This document shows positions 42,951-52,843 of a stretch of DNA of 64,000 nucleotides, piece after piece. The notes beneath the pieces are model-generated. The model was not told the DNA's origin and did no database searches. It was given only the letters and a program-made list of their open reading frames with translations. Numbering within the stretch: position 1 is the first letter of the stretch; every line of letters begins with the position of its first letter. The position numbers and the translations under genes were made by a program. The DNA is taken from NCBI RefSeq assembly GCF_037975235.1, contig NZ_CP150241.1:5332001-5396000 (forward strand). The letters are read 5' to 3'. This DNA comes from Paenibacillus sp. FSL R5-0341 (GTDB taxonomy: Bacteria; Bacillota; Bacilli; Paenibacillales; Paenibacillaceae).

Positions 42951-43267
42951 ACAGTAGTTCCTCCTAGGTTGTCTCTCTCCAAGTTGAACTCATGGATATC
43001 CATTCAGGCACTACGCGGGCCCTCTAGGTTCCACAATGGTTCTCCAGTTCAGCTTAAAGGTTCTTTTTATCTATTTTTAAACATTCTTTCACAACAAGAT
43101 CGCCCGGCATCCACAAAACGGACGCTCCGGACGTCACAGCTAACGACATTTTACCACAGATCATCTGTATGCAACAAAATAACCCGTAATCGAAACGTTG
43201 ACGCTTCACGACAGATGTATATTCCAAATCGAACTAACCATTCATGTCTTTAAGGCAAGCATCATCC

Positions 43268-43298
43268 AAAAGAGGCAAGGGATAACTCCCCTGCCTCT
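43268..43298 (-). terminator. Terminator of the downstream penicillin-binding protein gene
   Basis: AGAGGCAGGG/CCCTTGCCTCT hairpin, then TTTTGG on the minus strand. Confidence 0.75.
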
Positions 43299-43355
43299 GC
43301 AAATCAAATCTAATTCATTCACTGCATATCAGTGCATTTCAATATTCTGTATTAC

Positions 43356-45332
43356 TTACTCTTGGTCTTGCTTCTGATCTTTCTTGCCTTTCGGTGTTCC
43401 ATCGAGACCGTATACTTCATCGTATGCATCGAAAATTTTCCGTGCAATTGGCGAAGCACTGACTGACCCGAAACCACCTTCCGGTACCACAACCGCTACA
43501 GCCAGCTTCGGATTATCCCTCGGTGCAAAGGCAATAAACACACCATTCTCTTTCTTGTTCGGCCCTGTACCCTGCTCCGATGTTCCTGTTTTCCGTGCAT
43601 AATCGTATGGGAAACCGTCAAATGAGCTTACTTTGGTGACCATACCCTTATGAACTTCATTCCAGTGCGCATCGGCAAAGTCAACTTCATTGAGCACTTT
43701 AGGTTTGATTTCCTTCACCACATTGCCATCCGCGTCACGGATTTCCTTCACCAGATGTGGTTCCATCCGCTTGCCTTTATTGGCAAGCATCGTCGTGTAT
43801 TGGGCGAGTTGCATCGTGGTGTACTTGGCTTGTTGTCCAAAGGAGGCAAATGCCAAACGTGTTAGAGCTGATTCATGATCTTCTTTGTATTCCAGCCTAC
43901 CCAAGAACTCGTTAGGTAAATCTACTCCCGTAGAGACACCCAAACCGAAATCCTGCATGTATTTGTGCCAGACATCGATGCCTTTCTCTGAGCCGTATTT
44001 GCTTAACAAACGTTTACCCACCATGTCGATCATGAAGGCATTCGAGGATTTCTCAATCGCTCTTCTCGCCGTAATAGAACCATTATAAGCAGAATGCGAG
44101 TTTTTCACTTGTCGTCCGTCTTTCCCCAAAACTGCATATCCCTGATCATGATATGTCTGTCCTGCTGTAAATAATCCCTCTTTCAATCCAATAAGGACAC
44201 TTAGCGGTTTGATCACCGATCCAAGGAGTACAACGGATTCCGCCCGACTAGGCTTGGCATCATTCGGTGGGAACGACTCGGTGGTTCCGTTCCTGAATAC
44301 ATACTTAATTTTGTCATAATCCCAATCGTTCGGATCATAATCCGGCATACTTGCCATGGCTACCACATTTCCTGTATCCACTTCCATGGCTACTGCGTAT
44401 CCCGTAATCGCCTTCGGAAGTCTGCGCAGTTCATCCGTAATCGCCTCTTGTGCAGCCATCTGAATTTCCTTGTTAATGGTGGAAACCAGACTGTAGCCTT
44501 TCTCTGGTGGTGTTTGTAACATCGTTCCATCTGGCAGATTACGTGCGTCAATATCAATGGACTGGTAGCCACTTCGTCCACGAAGTTCCTCCTGATATTG
44601 AAGCTCCAATCCATCAAAACCAACCTTCTCTTCCTCGTGGTATACAAGACCAGGATCACGCTGGGTACTTGCCCCCTCGCGGATGGCCTTATATTTGGCA
44701 AGGCTGTCTGGTGCCCGTTTGAACTCCCTTGTGTAACCCACAACCTGAACCGCTACGCCATCCGGGTCATACTTTCTTATGTTTTCTTCTAGCACCATAA
44801 CGCCCGGATAATCCGCTTTTTTCTCCATGAAAAAGGCAATTTCTTTGGTCGATAGATCCGACTTCACTAGTCTCGGCACATATCCAAACGTTTTCTGATA
44901 ATCCAGATCCAATCGTTTGATGATCTCTTCCGCATCCGGCTGCTCTTTGTCCCCTGGATTAAACTGCTTAAACACAGCCGCCAGATCATGAGCCAGTTCC
45001 TCTGCTTCCTGTCTACGTTCATCATTCCGATAATCCTCATATAACAACACATAGAGGGACTGTACAGGTTCGGAATAAGCGAGCGCGACTTCCCCTGTCG
45101 CATCATAAATGGGACCACGAACAGGTGCAAGTGGGATATCCTTGGTATTTCGACTTGTTTCCATATACGTCAGTTCAGGACCCTCCACGAATTGTACAAA
45201 GGCCAACCTGAAAATAAGGATACTGAATATGACAAATGCCGCGAAAAAAAACAAATTCAGCCTTGCGGTGGAAGGCTTATTGACGGGTGTATCTTCCTCA
45301 GTCATGGGTTTCTTCCTCAATCGGTTAAACAT
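43356..45332 (-). CDS. Class B penicillin-binding protein (1st of two)
   Basis: The product has 658 residues. One membrane helix (~25-45), a dimerisation-type N-domain (APVRGPIYDATGE), and a transpeptidase domain with SVIK (~372), SSN (~427) and KTG (~578). It cross-links peptidoglycan outside the membrane. It is a close paralogue of the next gene, with the same layout and many identical blocks (LGVSTGVDLPNEFLG), suggesting tandem duplication. Bacillus PBP2a/PbpH or PBP3-like roles in wall elongation are possible. Confidence 0.92.
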   Translation of the reverse strand: MFNRLRKKPMTEEDTPVNKPSTARLNLFFFAAFVIFSILIFRLAFVQFVEGPELTYMETSRNTKDIPLAPVRGPIYDATGEVALAYSEPVQSLYVLLYEDYRNDERRQEAEELAHDLAAVFKQFNPGDKEQPDAEEIIKRLDLDYQKTFGYVPRLVKSDLSTKEIAFFMEKKADYPGVMVLEENIRKYDPDGVAVQVVGYTREFKRAPDSLAKYKAIREGASTQRDPGLVYHEEEKVGFDGLELQYQEELRGRSGYQSIDIDARNLPDGTMLQTPPEKGYSLVSTINKEIQMAAQEAITDELRRLPKAITGYAVAMEVDTGNVVAMASMPDYDPNDWDYDKIKYVFRNGTTESFPPNDAKPSRAESVVLLGSVIKPLSVLIGLKEGLFTAGQTYHDQGYAVLGKDGRQVKNSHSAYNGSITARRAIEKSSNAFMIDMVGKRLLSKYGSEKGIDVWHKYMQDFGLGVSTGVDLPNEFLGRLEYKEDHESALTRLAFASFGQQAKYTTMQLAQYTTMLANKGKRMEPHLVKEIRDADGNVVKEIKPKVLNEVDFADAHWNEVHKGMVTKVSSFDGFPYDYARKTGTSEQGTGPNKKENGVFIAFAPRDNPKLAVAVVVPEGGFGSVSASPIARKIFDAYDEVYGLDGTPKGKKDQKQDQE

Positions 45333-45654
45333 GGTTTAAGCCTCTCCCGTTCCTCTATAAAAATAAAATATCTAATCCATATTGTGGATGTGCTCATTCC
45401 CCTATTTAATCCTTTCTCATACAAGTCTACCAAAGGCTAGCTGTCACGTCTTTCAATTTTTGGTTACATTTTCGTAAACAGAACCGTTACACTAACCAAT
45501 CTACCGATTTAAATGTAAACACTGACATATCAACGTTATCCCGCTCTGTCGAAAGCGTTTACCCTTTCCTTATATAAACGTGATACAGCTCATTTGGTTA
45601 CACATTAATGCAATTAATTAGTTCACTCCCTCGATCCATGCTCTGCGTAAATAC

Positions 45655-45686
45655 AAAAAAGAGGACCCCGCCAAGGGTCCCCTCTG
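45655..45686 (-). terminator. Terminator between the two penicillin-binding protein genes
   Basis: GAGGGGACCC/GGGGTCCTC hairpin, then six Ts on the minus strand. The two paralogues therefore have separate ends; 45333-45654 carries no gene and probably holds the promoter of the first. Confidence 0.85.
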
Positions 45687-45702
45687 TAATCAATGACCCA
45701 CA

Positions 45703-47739
45703 TCACTGTGTGCCTGATTCCGATTCTGCATCTTTATTTTTGTCCTTTTTCGGTACACCGTCGAGACCGAATTCCTCGTCATAGGCATCGAAGATCGCAC
45801 GTGCAACCGGAGCCGCACTACTCGAACCAAAGCCCCCTTCGGGGATAACCACAGCAACAGCCAGCTTCGGATTATTACGAGGTGCATAGGCGATAAACAC
45901 CCCATTATCCACCAGTTTGCCACCTACAACCTGTGTCGATGTTCCTGTTTTTCTGGCAAAGTCATAAGGGAATCCGCTAAATGCGGATACCTCGGTTGCC
46001 ATGCCTCGTTGTACTTCATTCCAGTAGGCATCGTTAAACTCCACCGTGCTGAGTACCTTCGGTTTTACTTTCTCGACCACGTTGCCTTCCGAATCCCGGA
46101 ACTCTCTGACCAGTTGTGGCTCCATTCGCTTTCCTTTGTTTGCCAACATCGTCGTGTACTGTGCTAACTGCATAGTTGTGTATTTCCCCTGCTGTCCAAA
46201 GGAACCATACACAAGACGCGTCAGCGAGCTTTCCGTGGTGTTCATGTAATCCCGTATGCCCAAGAATTCATTCGGCAGATCCACCCCTGTGGATACTCCA
46301 AGGCCGAACTGCTTCATGTATTCATCCCATTTGTCAATTCCGGTCGCACCGTATTTCGAGTACAACTTCTTCCCGATCTCATCAATCATGAATACGTTCG
46401 AGGAATGACGAATCGCATCATGCGGACGCATCGCACCGTACACATGGCCTGATGAGTTCTGAACTCTGCGGTTGTCTCCACCAAAGGTCGTTGAACCTCT
46501 ATCCGAATAAACGGTATTTGTTGTGAAAAAACCTTCTTTCAAACCGATCAAGACACTAAGCGGTTTGATCGTGGAGCCGAGTAACACGATCGATTCGGCT
46601 CGCTTTTTAGAATCATCCGGAGGGAAAGAACGAATCGTACCATTTTGGTACACATATTTAATATCATCGTATTGATCATTCGTGATACTGCCTGTTCTCC
46701 AGAGGTTGGTATCATAATCCGGCATACTGGCAGCAGATACGATTTTCCCCGTGTCCACTTCCATCGCAACTGCAAATCCGGTCTTGGCATTCGGATGCAA
46801 TTTACCGGAAACCGGATTCCGATGAAGCCAACTCAACTGATCCATAATGGCCTGTTCTGTTTTCACCTGAACGTTCTTGTTAATGCTGGAAATCAGGTCG
46901 TACCCTTTCTCCGGCGGGGTAGTACCAGCCACACCTTCAGGCAAGTTACGCAAATCAACATCAACGGATGTATATCCGCTTTTGCCGCGGAGAGCATCCT
47001 GATATTGCAGCTCCAGTCCATCAAAGCCTACAAATTCATTTTCCGTGTATACCAGGCCCGGATCCGTTTGCGTTTTATTGGCCTCGTCCACCTCTTTGTA
47101 TTTGTCCAGGGCCTTCGAACTTCTGAACTTCTTCAGATAACCGATGGTCTGAACCGCTACCGTATCCGGATCGTAGAATCGTACACTTTCCTCGACGATC
47201 TGAATGCCTTTGAACTCGTCCTTATGCTGTAGGAAGTAAGCTACCTCTTCCTCGGACAGATCACTCTTGATCAGTCGTGGCATAAAACCGTTCGCCTTGC
47301 GTGAATTCAGGTCCATCTCTTCGAGAATTTGCTCCACTGTAAGTGGCTCTGAATCCTTCAGCTTGTACTGTTCGAATACATCATGCAACCGGGTTGCGAT
47401 GTCTTGCACTTCCCCAATATTCGGACTCGGCTGACCGCCCACATCCCCATAGTTTTTATAAAGTGTCAGGTAGAGAGACTGAATGGGCTTGGAATAAGCC
47501 AACTTTACTTCACCTGTGGAGTCATAGATCGTTCCCCTCACGGGAGGAAGCGGTACATCCTTGGTAATGTTACTCGCTTCTTCCTGGCTGAGTTCAGGGC
47601 CTTCGACAAATTGCAAAAACGCCAATCGAACAATAATAACGCTAAAAATAACAAAGGAAGCGAAGAAAAATACGTTCATTCGGTAGCTAAAGCGCCGTTT
47701 GTCCGTAAGTTCGTCCTTCTCATTGGAATGCTTTTTCAT
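45703..47739 (-). CDS. Class B penicillin-binding protein (2nd of two)
   Basis: The ATG at 47739 is eight bases after AGAGG, giving about 678 residues. One membrane helix lies at ~22-42. The transpeptidase motifs are STIK (~392), SSN (~445) and KTG (~596). Compared with its paralogue it has an insertion before the active Ser (NTNLWRTGSITND-type loop). It has the same role in peptidoglycan cross-linking. It has its own terminator, so the two may be expressed at different times, for example growth and sporulation; that is inference. Confidence 0.9.
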   Translation of the reverse strand: MKKHSNEKDELTDKRRFSYRMNVFFFASFVIFSVIIVRLAFLQFVEGPELSQEEASNITKDVPLPPVRGTIYDSTGEVKLAYSKPIQSLYLTLYKNYGDVGGQPSPNIGEVQDIATRLHDVFEQYKLKDSEPLTVEQILEEMDLNSRKANGFMPRLIKSDLSEEEVAYFLQHKDEFKGIQIVEESVRFYDPDTVAVQTIGYLKKFRSSKALDKYKEVDEANKTQTDPGLVYTENEFVGFDGLELQYQDALRGKSGYTSVDVDLRNLPEGVAGTTPPEKGYDLISSINKNVQVKTEQAIMDQLSWLHRNPVSGKLHPNAKTGFAVAMEVDTGKIVSAASMPDYDTNLWRTGSITNDQYDDIKYVYQNGTIRSFPPDDSKKRAESIVLLGSTIKPLSVLIGLKEGFFTTNTVYSDRGSTTFGGDNRRVQNSSGHVYGAMRPHDAIRHSSNVFMIDEIGKKLYSKYGATGIDKWDEYMKQFGLGVSTGVDLPNEFLGIRDYMNTTESSLTRLVYGSFGQQGKYTTMQLAQYTTMLANKGKRMEPQLVREFRDSEGNVVEKVKPKVLSTVEFNDAYWNEVQRGMATEVSAFSGFPYDFARKTGTSTQVVGGKLVDNGVFIAYAPRNNPKLAVAVVIPEGGFGSSSAAPVARAIFDAYDEEFGLDGVPKKDKNKDAESESGTQ

Positions 47740-47844
47740 CCATCCTACCTCTTTCATGACTTGATGCATACCGCTCAAACTGGTTCTTCCCGGCATGATA
47801 ACCTGGCAACGTCGTCATATTACGGACCCTTGTCCGTTGTAATG

Positions 47845-48990
47845 TTAAGCTGATTGATCCTTTAAGTGGGTGTCGGCAAAATTCGGAGGATTAAACCAAT
47901 CTCCACTGATGGCCCACGTCGGATCAAGCGGAACCCAGCTCTCGGAATCACTCAAATACACTTCATTCCACGCATGCGGACCGTATCCGCCCTGGCCGTT
48001 ATACCCCAGTCCTGTAACGACTTTGACTTCGAGTCCTTGTGAGCGGGCCATCACAGCATATAGACGGGCATAATCAATACATACGCCTTTTCGTGTATCA
48101 AAAGTATTCTGTGGATTCTGTTCATGCCATATGCCCTTTTGCTCATAGTCATCCACTTTACCATAGTCATACTGAATCCGTGAACCTACCCAGTCGTATA
48201 GCGCTCTTGCTTTGGCCTCATCTGTCGATTGGCCTTTCACAATCTCACTCGCTGCAGATTCAATATCCGTCGGAATATTATGGTCAATGACTTCATATTT
48301 ACGTTGCAGGATGCCGCCCAGTTCCTTCTGCACAGCCTGCGTAAATACAGGAAGCTTGTCCTTGATGAACGTGCCTGACAACGGTTCGATAACCGACTTT
48401 GCCCCTTGCATATAGATTGGAGATGCCTCCACATACCTGCTGAACATGCTCCCAGGGTAGAGACTTACAATCATGAATAGCACCGCAATGACAATCATTC
48501 CGCGGACGGAGCCTATAATTGTGCCAATCAAGGCACCTGTCAACCTGCTAAACATACCTTTAGGAGCACTTTCCTCGCCTAGACCCTGCCTGCTGCTAAA
48601 AATGAATGAACTCAGCAATCCAAGAATCAGTCGGATGAGGCCGTAGCTAAGTACAAATAATACGGCGAACCGCATCAGCGGAAAGTCTGCAATCGCCGTA
48701 ACCAACGTATAATACATCTGTTCCCACCGATTTAACTCACGGTTAGGCATGGCTGAAGCATACGCAGACAACCACTGCTGCACATATGGCGCAAGCCACA
48801 TCGTTAAACCGATCGACAACAGAATACCAATCACCGCCATAATGCCATCCATCAGGAACCCGAAGAGTCTGCCTGCTGAACGCGAAGCCCCTCTGGACCA
48901 ACCCTGCAACAATGAAGCAGCTACAATCAGCAGCAGCATAATTGTGATGCCATTAAACTCCTTCAGGCTGTCCAGCCAATTCTGCAGCAC
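47845..48990 (-). CDS. CvpA-like membrane region fused to a transglutaminase-like domain
   Basis: The product has 381 residues. The first ~190 have about four membrane helices in a CvpA-like pattern (LLQGWSRGASRSAGR, MDGIMAVIGILLSIG). From ~245 there is a transglutaminase-like domain with Cys (KGVCIDYA, ~300), His (YGPHAWNEV, ~338) and Asp (LDPTW, ~353), the full triad. It may be a thiol protease or amidase at the membrane acting on wall or protein substrates. Its position before the penicillin-binding proteins suggests a wall-related role. Confidence 0.82.
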   Translation of the reverse strand: MLQNWLDSLKEFNGITIMLLLIVAASLLQGWSRGASRSAGRLFGFLMDGIMAVIGILLSIGLTMWLAPYVQQWLSAYASAMPNRELNRWEQMYYTLVTAIADFPLMRFAVLFVLSYGLIRLILGLLSSFIFSSRQGLGEESAPKGMFSRLTGALIGTIIGSVRGMIVIAVLFMIVSLYPGSMFSRYVEASPIYMQGAKSVIEPLSGTFIKDKLPVFTQAVQKELGGILQRKYEVIDHNIPTDIESAASEIVKGQSTDEAKARALYDWVGSRIQYDYGKVDDYEQKGIWHEQNPQNTFDTRKGVCIDYARLYAVMARSQGLEVKVVTGLGYNGQGGYGPHAWNEVYLSDSESWVPLDPTWAISGDWFNPPNFADTHLKDQSA

Positions 48991-49008
48991 GAACTGATTC
49001 CCCCTTTA

Positions 49009-49464
49009 CTACGATGCTGGTGCTGTTTTGTTCTCCTGTGCCTGTTCGACAAACGTACGTATCGTTTCATTGTCGAGTTTCCATTCGCCAAGAGAAATTC
49101 CGCGGAAGGTCACATCCACTTTATCCGATTGAGTTCGACCCTTAATCTCCACATTGGGACTTGTGATGGTGAATGCTCCATCCTGTCCTTTAACGTATGT
49201 CGCTTTGGAAGCTTCCTTAAGCATCATGCTGGTCGCTTCTTTCTTCAATGTGTCCATCGTACTGGATTGTACGTCTGTCACTGTCTGTTTGATCTGATCA
49301 ATGGAGATGCCGCTGTATATCAGTAGAGCCGCAATAATGATGATGGCAATCGCCCATTTCAATACGGTTTTGACCACATTCAGAACAAAGAACAAAATGA
49401 TCAACGCAACCACGATCACTAGCCAGTTCTGCATCACAAACTCTTTGATTACTTCTATGTTCAT
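49009..49464 (-). CDS. Hypothetical membrane-anchored protein
   Basis: The ATG at 49464 follows GGAAGGTGT, giving ~151 residues. Two hydrophobic helices at ~10-30 and ~32-50 are followed by a mostly soluble, outside-facing domain (KGQDGAFTITSPNVEIKGR). It lies 18 bases from the CvpA-transglutaminase gene and is probably co-transcribed. No family is recognised. Confidence 0.7.
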   Translation of the reverse strand: MNIEVIKEFVMQNWLVIVVALIILFFVLNVVKTVLKWAIAIIIIAALLIYSGISIDQIKQTVTDVQSSTMDTLKKEATSMMLKEASKATYVKGQDGAFTITSPNVEIKGRTQSDKVDVTFRGISLGEWKLDNETIRTFVEQAQENKTAPAS

Positions 49465-49680
49465 GATTACACCTTCCGTATTAGAATTCATTCGTTACAC
49501 TTCCCGAATATTATACATGATTTCCGAAGCTGCTGTCAGCTAAGCCCTCTCCCGTAAAAATAAAGGGTCTAAGTTCGTCCCGCCGGGCGTACAAGTAGTA
49601 CCATGAGGTTCTGCTGACGAACGGGAACACGTTCTAGATCTGTAGTTTGAACACGCATCGCTTAACAAGGAGGGGCTTAT

Positions 49681-50856
49681 GTGAAAACGGCCATCTGGCT
49701 ATACCTGTTTTTGTTCCTTGCGGTATTTGATTTGCACGCCCAGTATCCCATTCTGACCCCTTTTGCCATCTCGCTTGGAGCTGCCCCTACCTTCATCGGC
49801 TGGATGATGGGCATCTATTCCTTAACACATCTTCCTGGCAATCTGATTGCTGGAACGCAAATCGATAAACATGGCAGTCGCCGCTACATTGTGTTCAGTC
49901 TGCTCGGGGCAGGATTCATCCTGCTCCTGCAAGCCTATGTACAGACACCATGGCAACTGCTCACCCTGCGTTCCATCAGTGGTTTTGTACTGGCCTTCCT
50001 GTCTCCCGCATGTCTCGCCTTGCTTGCACAGTTATCCAGCGATCCGGTGAAACAGGGGAAATATATGTCGGGTCACGGGGTAGTGCATACCCTCGCTTCT
50101 GTTGTATCGCCAGCAGCCGGTGCGATCATTGTGGGCTCTATGGGCTTCTCCGCTACATTCTCAGGCTTGGGTTATCTGCTTATTCTCACAGGTGTCATTG
50201 CATTCATGACGATGCCTCGTGGTATCGTCAAGCAGCACGAGAGAGTAACTGAACCTGCTAAACCTGATGTCTCACCAGCAAATGCACAAAGTGCATTTCT
50301 ACCAGTGTCCTGGCGATACTTTGCCCTGCCTCTGGTTATTGCCTGTGCCCAAGGAATTCTCTTCTTCGAATTACCCCTGCGAGGAGGAGGACAATCGTCC
50401 ATCATGTCTACCGGACTGCTTTTCTCCATTATCAGTATTGGGGCACTCTTCACACTCAGCATGTTATTTCTCAACCGGTATTCCCCCAAGCTGCGTCTGG
50501 TTGCGGGCGTGCTGTTAATGTCCTTGTGTTTTTTTGTGATGGCAGCCATTCCACAAATCCCGTTGTCCACCGTATTATTTGTACTCGGGATGTCCAAAGG
50601 CATTATCTTTCCAGCTATGGCTACCCTATTTATACGTCTGAGCGGAGGAAGCAAGCTGGGTCGCATTTTCTCACTGCAATCCATCGCCACCTCCATCGGT
50701 TCTTTCATCGGCCCCATCACAGCCGGGCAACTGCGTGTCGGGTTATCACCCTATTTCATCGCCTTTGTTTTGTTAATGATTGGTATGCTACTGCTTCCAT
50801 ACTATACAACCAGACGCGAGGCATCCCTGTCCGATCCCAAAAGTATATTAAACTAA
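49681..50856 (+). CDS. MFS transporter
   Basis: A GTG at 49681 follows AAGGAGG; 391 residues. About 12 membrane helices and a loop motif between helices 2 and 3 (GTQIDKHGSRR) are typical of major facilitator proteins, like drug efflux permeases. The substrate is unknown. Confidence 0.85.
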   Translation: MKTAIWLYLFLFLAVFDLHAQYPILTPFAISLGAAPTFIGWMMGIYSLTHLPGNLIAGTQIDKHGSRRYIVFSLLGAGFILLLQAYVQTPWQLLTLRSISGFVLAFLSPACLALLAQLSSDPVKQGKYMSGHGVVHTLASVVSPAAGAIIVGSMGFSATFSGLGYLLILTGVIAFMTMPRGIVKQHERVTEPAKPDVSPANAQSAFLPVSWRYFALPLVIACAQGILFFELPLRGGGQSSIMSTGLLFSIISIGALFTLSMLFLNRYSPKLRLVAGVLLMSLCFFVMAAIPQIPLSTVLFVLGMSKGIIFPAMATLFIRLSGGSKLGRIFSLQSIATSIGSFIGPITAGQLRVGLSPYFIAFVLLMIGMLLLPYYTTRREASLSDPKSILN

Positions 50857-51377
50857 ATTCCGATCAGTCTCTGTCTCCTTACCTTTATGGCATCAATTAG
50901 GCCAGTATTTTCATTAGCTTTGCATCATTCCCCCATTTACAGCTAAACTATATAAAATGGACTAACGTTTTACACGTTGATGGAGTGGCTCAGGGATCAT
51001 AAGCGCCGTCTTTAAGATTTCATCTTTTTCTTAAATATCATCATTAGGTATGGACGATCATTGGAAGTAGTGAAGGAGACGGAATCGATTTTGAAGAAGC
51101 GATAGCGTTCGCCTTTGTCTTCATATTTCAACCTATAAAAATTCAATCAGAAATTTGGAGACAACAGCGATCGAAGGAACGATCCGTAACCGTAACGGCC
51201 ACTACTGATCGAATTACTTTCCTGATGTATGTGAAAAAGAATTTAGAAGTCAGAGGTGTTCCTGTCCGCGTGGTGAACAGTGTAAAGAAAGGAGTCCATT
51301 TTATATAATCAGTCGATTTTCGCTGCAACATTTCCCGGGGAATGTCGACATAAGCTCTCGAACAAGAGGTGAATATC
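50857..51377. other. Intergenic region with an open but start-less frame
   Basis: On the plus strand 51048-51308 is open for 86 codons and reads like protein, but has no start codon until codon 60. It may be a gene remnant or a dispersed repeat. A minus-strand frame (51143-51379) overlaps it and is less convincing. Nothing else is seen here. Confidence 0.35.
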
Positions 51378-51725
51378 ATGCCTATTCATGTCATTGTGGA
51401 AGGTAAGAATGATCGAAGCAAACTGAAACGTCTGGTCGGACCCGAAATCAACATTCTATGTACATTTGGAACACTAAATTCCCTCAAGCTGGAGACCCTG
51501 CGCAAGCAAGTCGGTTATGATGAAGTCTTTTTATTTATGGATAATGACAGTTCCGGCAAAAAAATTAGAGGTGTGCTTCGGGATGCTTTCCCGGATGCAG
51601 TACAGATGTATACACGACGAGGATATGCGGGGGTGGAAGGAACACCTGATGAGTATATCATTGCCCAGCTGGAGAAAGCCGGGTTAGAGACATACATCCA
51701 ATACCCTGAACATCCTTCCTTTTAA
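51378..51725 (+). CDS. Small toprim-domain protein
   Basis: The ATG at 51378 follows AGAGGTG; 115 residues. Toprim features are VEGKNDRSKL with the conserved Glu, and MDNDSSGKKI with the Asp pair. Stand-alone toprim proteins of Bacillales (YusF, RNase M5 relatives) are short like this. It may act on nucleic acids; the exact role is unknown. Confidence 0.82.
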   Translation: MPIHVIVEGKNDRSKLKRLVGPEINILCTFGTLNSLKLETLRKQVGYDEVFLFMDNDSSGKKIRGVLRDAFPDAVQMYTRRGYAGVEGTPDEYIIAQLEKAGLETYIQYPEHPSF

Positions 51726-51735
51726 ATGAAATACC

Positions 51736-51780
51736 AAAAGGCTGCCATTGGGTTGATATTCAACCTGGAGGCAGCCTTTA
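51736..51780. terminator. Bidirectional terminator
   Basis: AAAGGCTGCC pairs with GGCAGCCTTT around a second stem (GGTTGA/TCAACC), between convergent genes. Confidence 0.85.
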
Positions 51781-51799
51781 CAATGTGAGTATCAGATGA

Positions 51800-52411
51800 T
51801 TATTCCTTGATCAGATTCCGAATATCCTCGGCAATGGCAGCTGGCACAACGTCCTCTGTATTAAATGCGTTATATACTTTGCGTAGCTGGTTGTTCTCAT
51901 CCACCAGACCAATCATGTTCATATGGGCAAAATCGTCCTTATTCTCCCCTTCAATCAGGATTTGGAATGAATCCCTGGCGAACTGTTTTGTTTTGTCCAT
52001 ATCACCTCGCAAGAAGTACCATCCGGAATAATCCGCATGGAAGCGGTCCGCGAATGTCTTAATCTTCTCTCTTGTATCGACTTTCGGGTCGAATGAAATG
52101 GATACAAACGAGACATCTTTACCGAAGGTGTCGTCCTCTTTCAACAGATCCTGCACCTGGGATAATGTAAACGTCGTAATAGGGCAGACATCCGGACAAC
52201 TGGTGAAATAAAAGTAGAACAAACGGACTTTCCCTTGGGTGTCCTCCAGGGATACCGTACTGCCATCTACATTTTCCATGGAAAAGGATTGAATTTCACG
52301 AATCTCGGGTAATTTTTCCTTACTGGCAAAGACGGTACCCCACATCAGATACACAGCCATAATCAGTGCGAGCCCCAGCAGCATCCATGTCCATTTGTAC
52401 TTTTTCAGCAT
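51800..52411 (-). CDS. Sco1/SenC-type copper chaperone
   Basis: The ATG at 52411 follows AGGAGG, giving 203 residues. One N-terminal membrane anchor (~8-28) and a thioredoxin-like domain outside, with CPDVC (CxxxC) and a distal His (DFAHMN) for copper. It helps assemble the CuA centre of cytochrome c oxidase; ctaA nearby makes the heme A of the same enzyme. 52412-52843 has no gene; TTGACA at 52678 and TATAAT at 52704 are 20 bp apart, a poor promoter. Confidence 0.9.
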   Translation of the reverse strand: MLKKYKWTWMLLGLALIMAVYLMWGTVFASKEKLPEIREIQSFSMENVDGSTVSLEDTQGKVRLFYFYFTSCPDVCPITTFTLSQVQDLLKEDDTFGKDVSFVSISFDPKVDTREKIKTFADRFHADYSGWYFLRGDMDKTKQFARDSFQILIEGENKDDFAHMNMIGLVDENNQLRKVYNAFNTEDVVPAAIAEDIRNLIKE

Positions 52412-52843
52412 CTTCCTCGTCCCTCCTGTATCTTTTCTTATCAATACGCATACATATGTGAACCCAAAATCACGCTCGTTACGCTTCATCCATCTACTGT
52501 GACATATGTATTCAAAGAAACCTACTTTTTATGAGATTCTATATTATTGTAACGGTTTAAAGGAACAATGCCCATACATTTTTAGCGTTGTATATCATTC
52601 CATTTGTTCGTATGTGCTCTGACAATTTTTCTTTCTGTATCCGATATAAATTTTATCATAGGAAATGCCGAAATAGTTTGACAAACTGCGTACATTTATT
52701 GGTTATAATACATTTATTGTCATCCATTCGAAATTTGGGGTGTTTTGCATCCTGACAGGCGGATATTATACACTATAAATGGGTATCACCTAGATAGAGA
52801 AGCAATATGCCTTACAACGATACACCACACAAAGGAGACGTTT

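Noticed and set aside
42951..43355. T-box or riboswitch before the HAD gene
   Set aside because: A GTGGAACC block recalls a T-box but the conserved GGGTGGNACCACGG and a terminator are absent.
51143..51379. 78-codon minus-strand frame
   Set aside because: Antisense to a more protein-like frame and overlaps the toprim gene's leader; no ribosome site.
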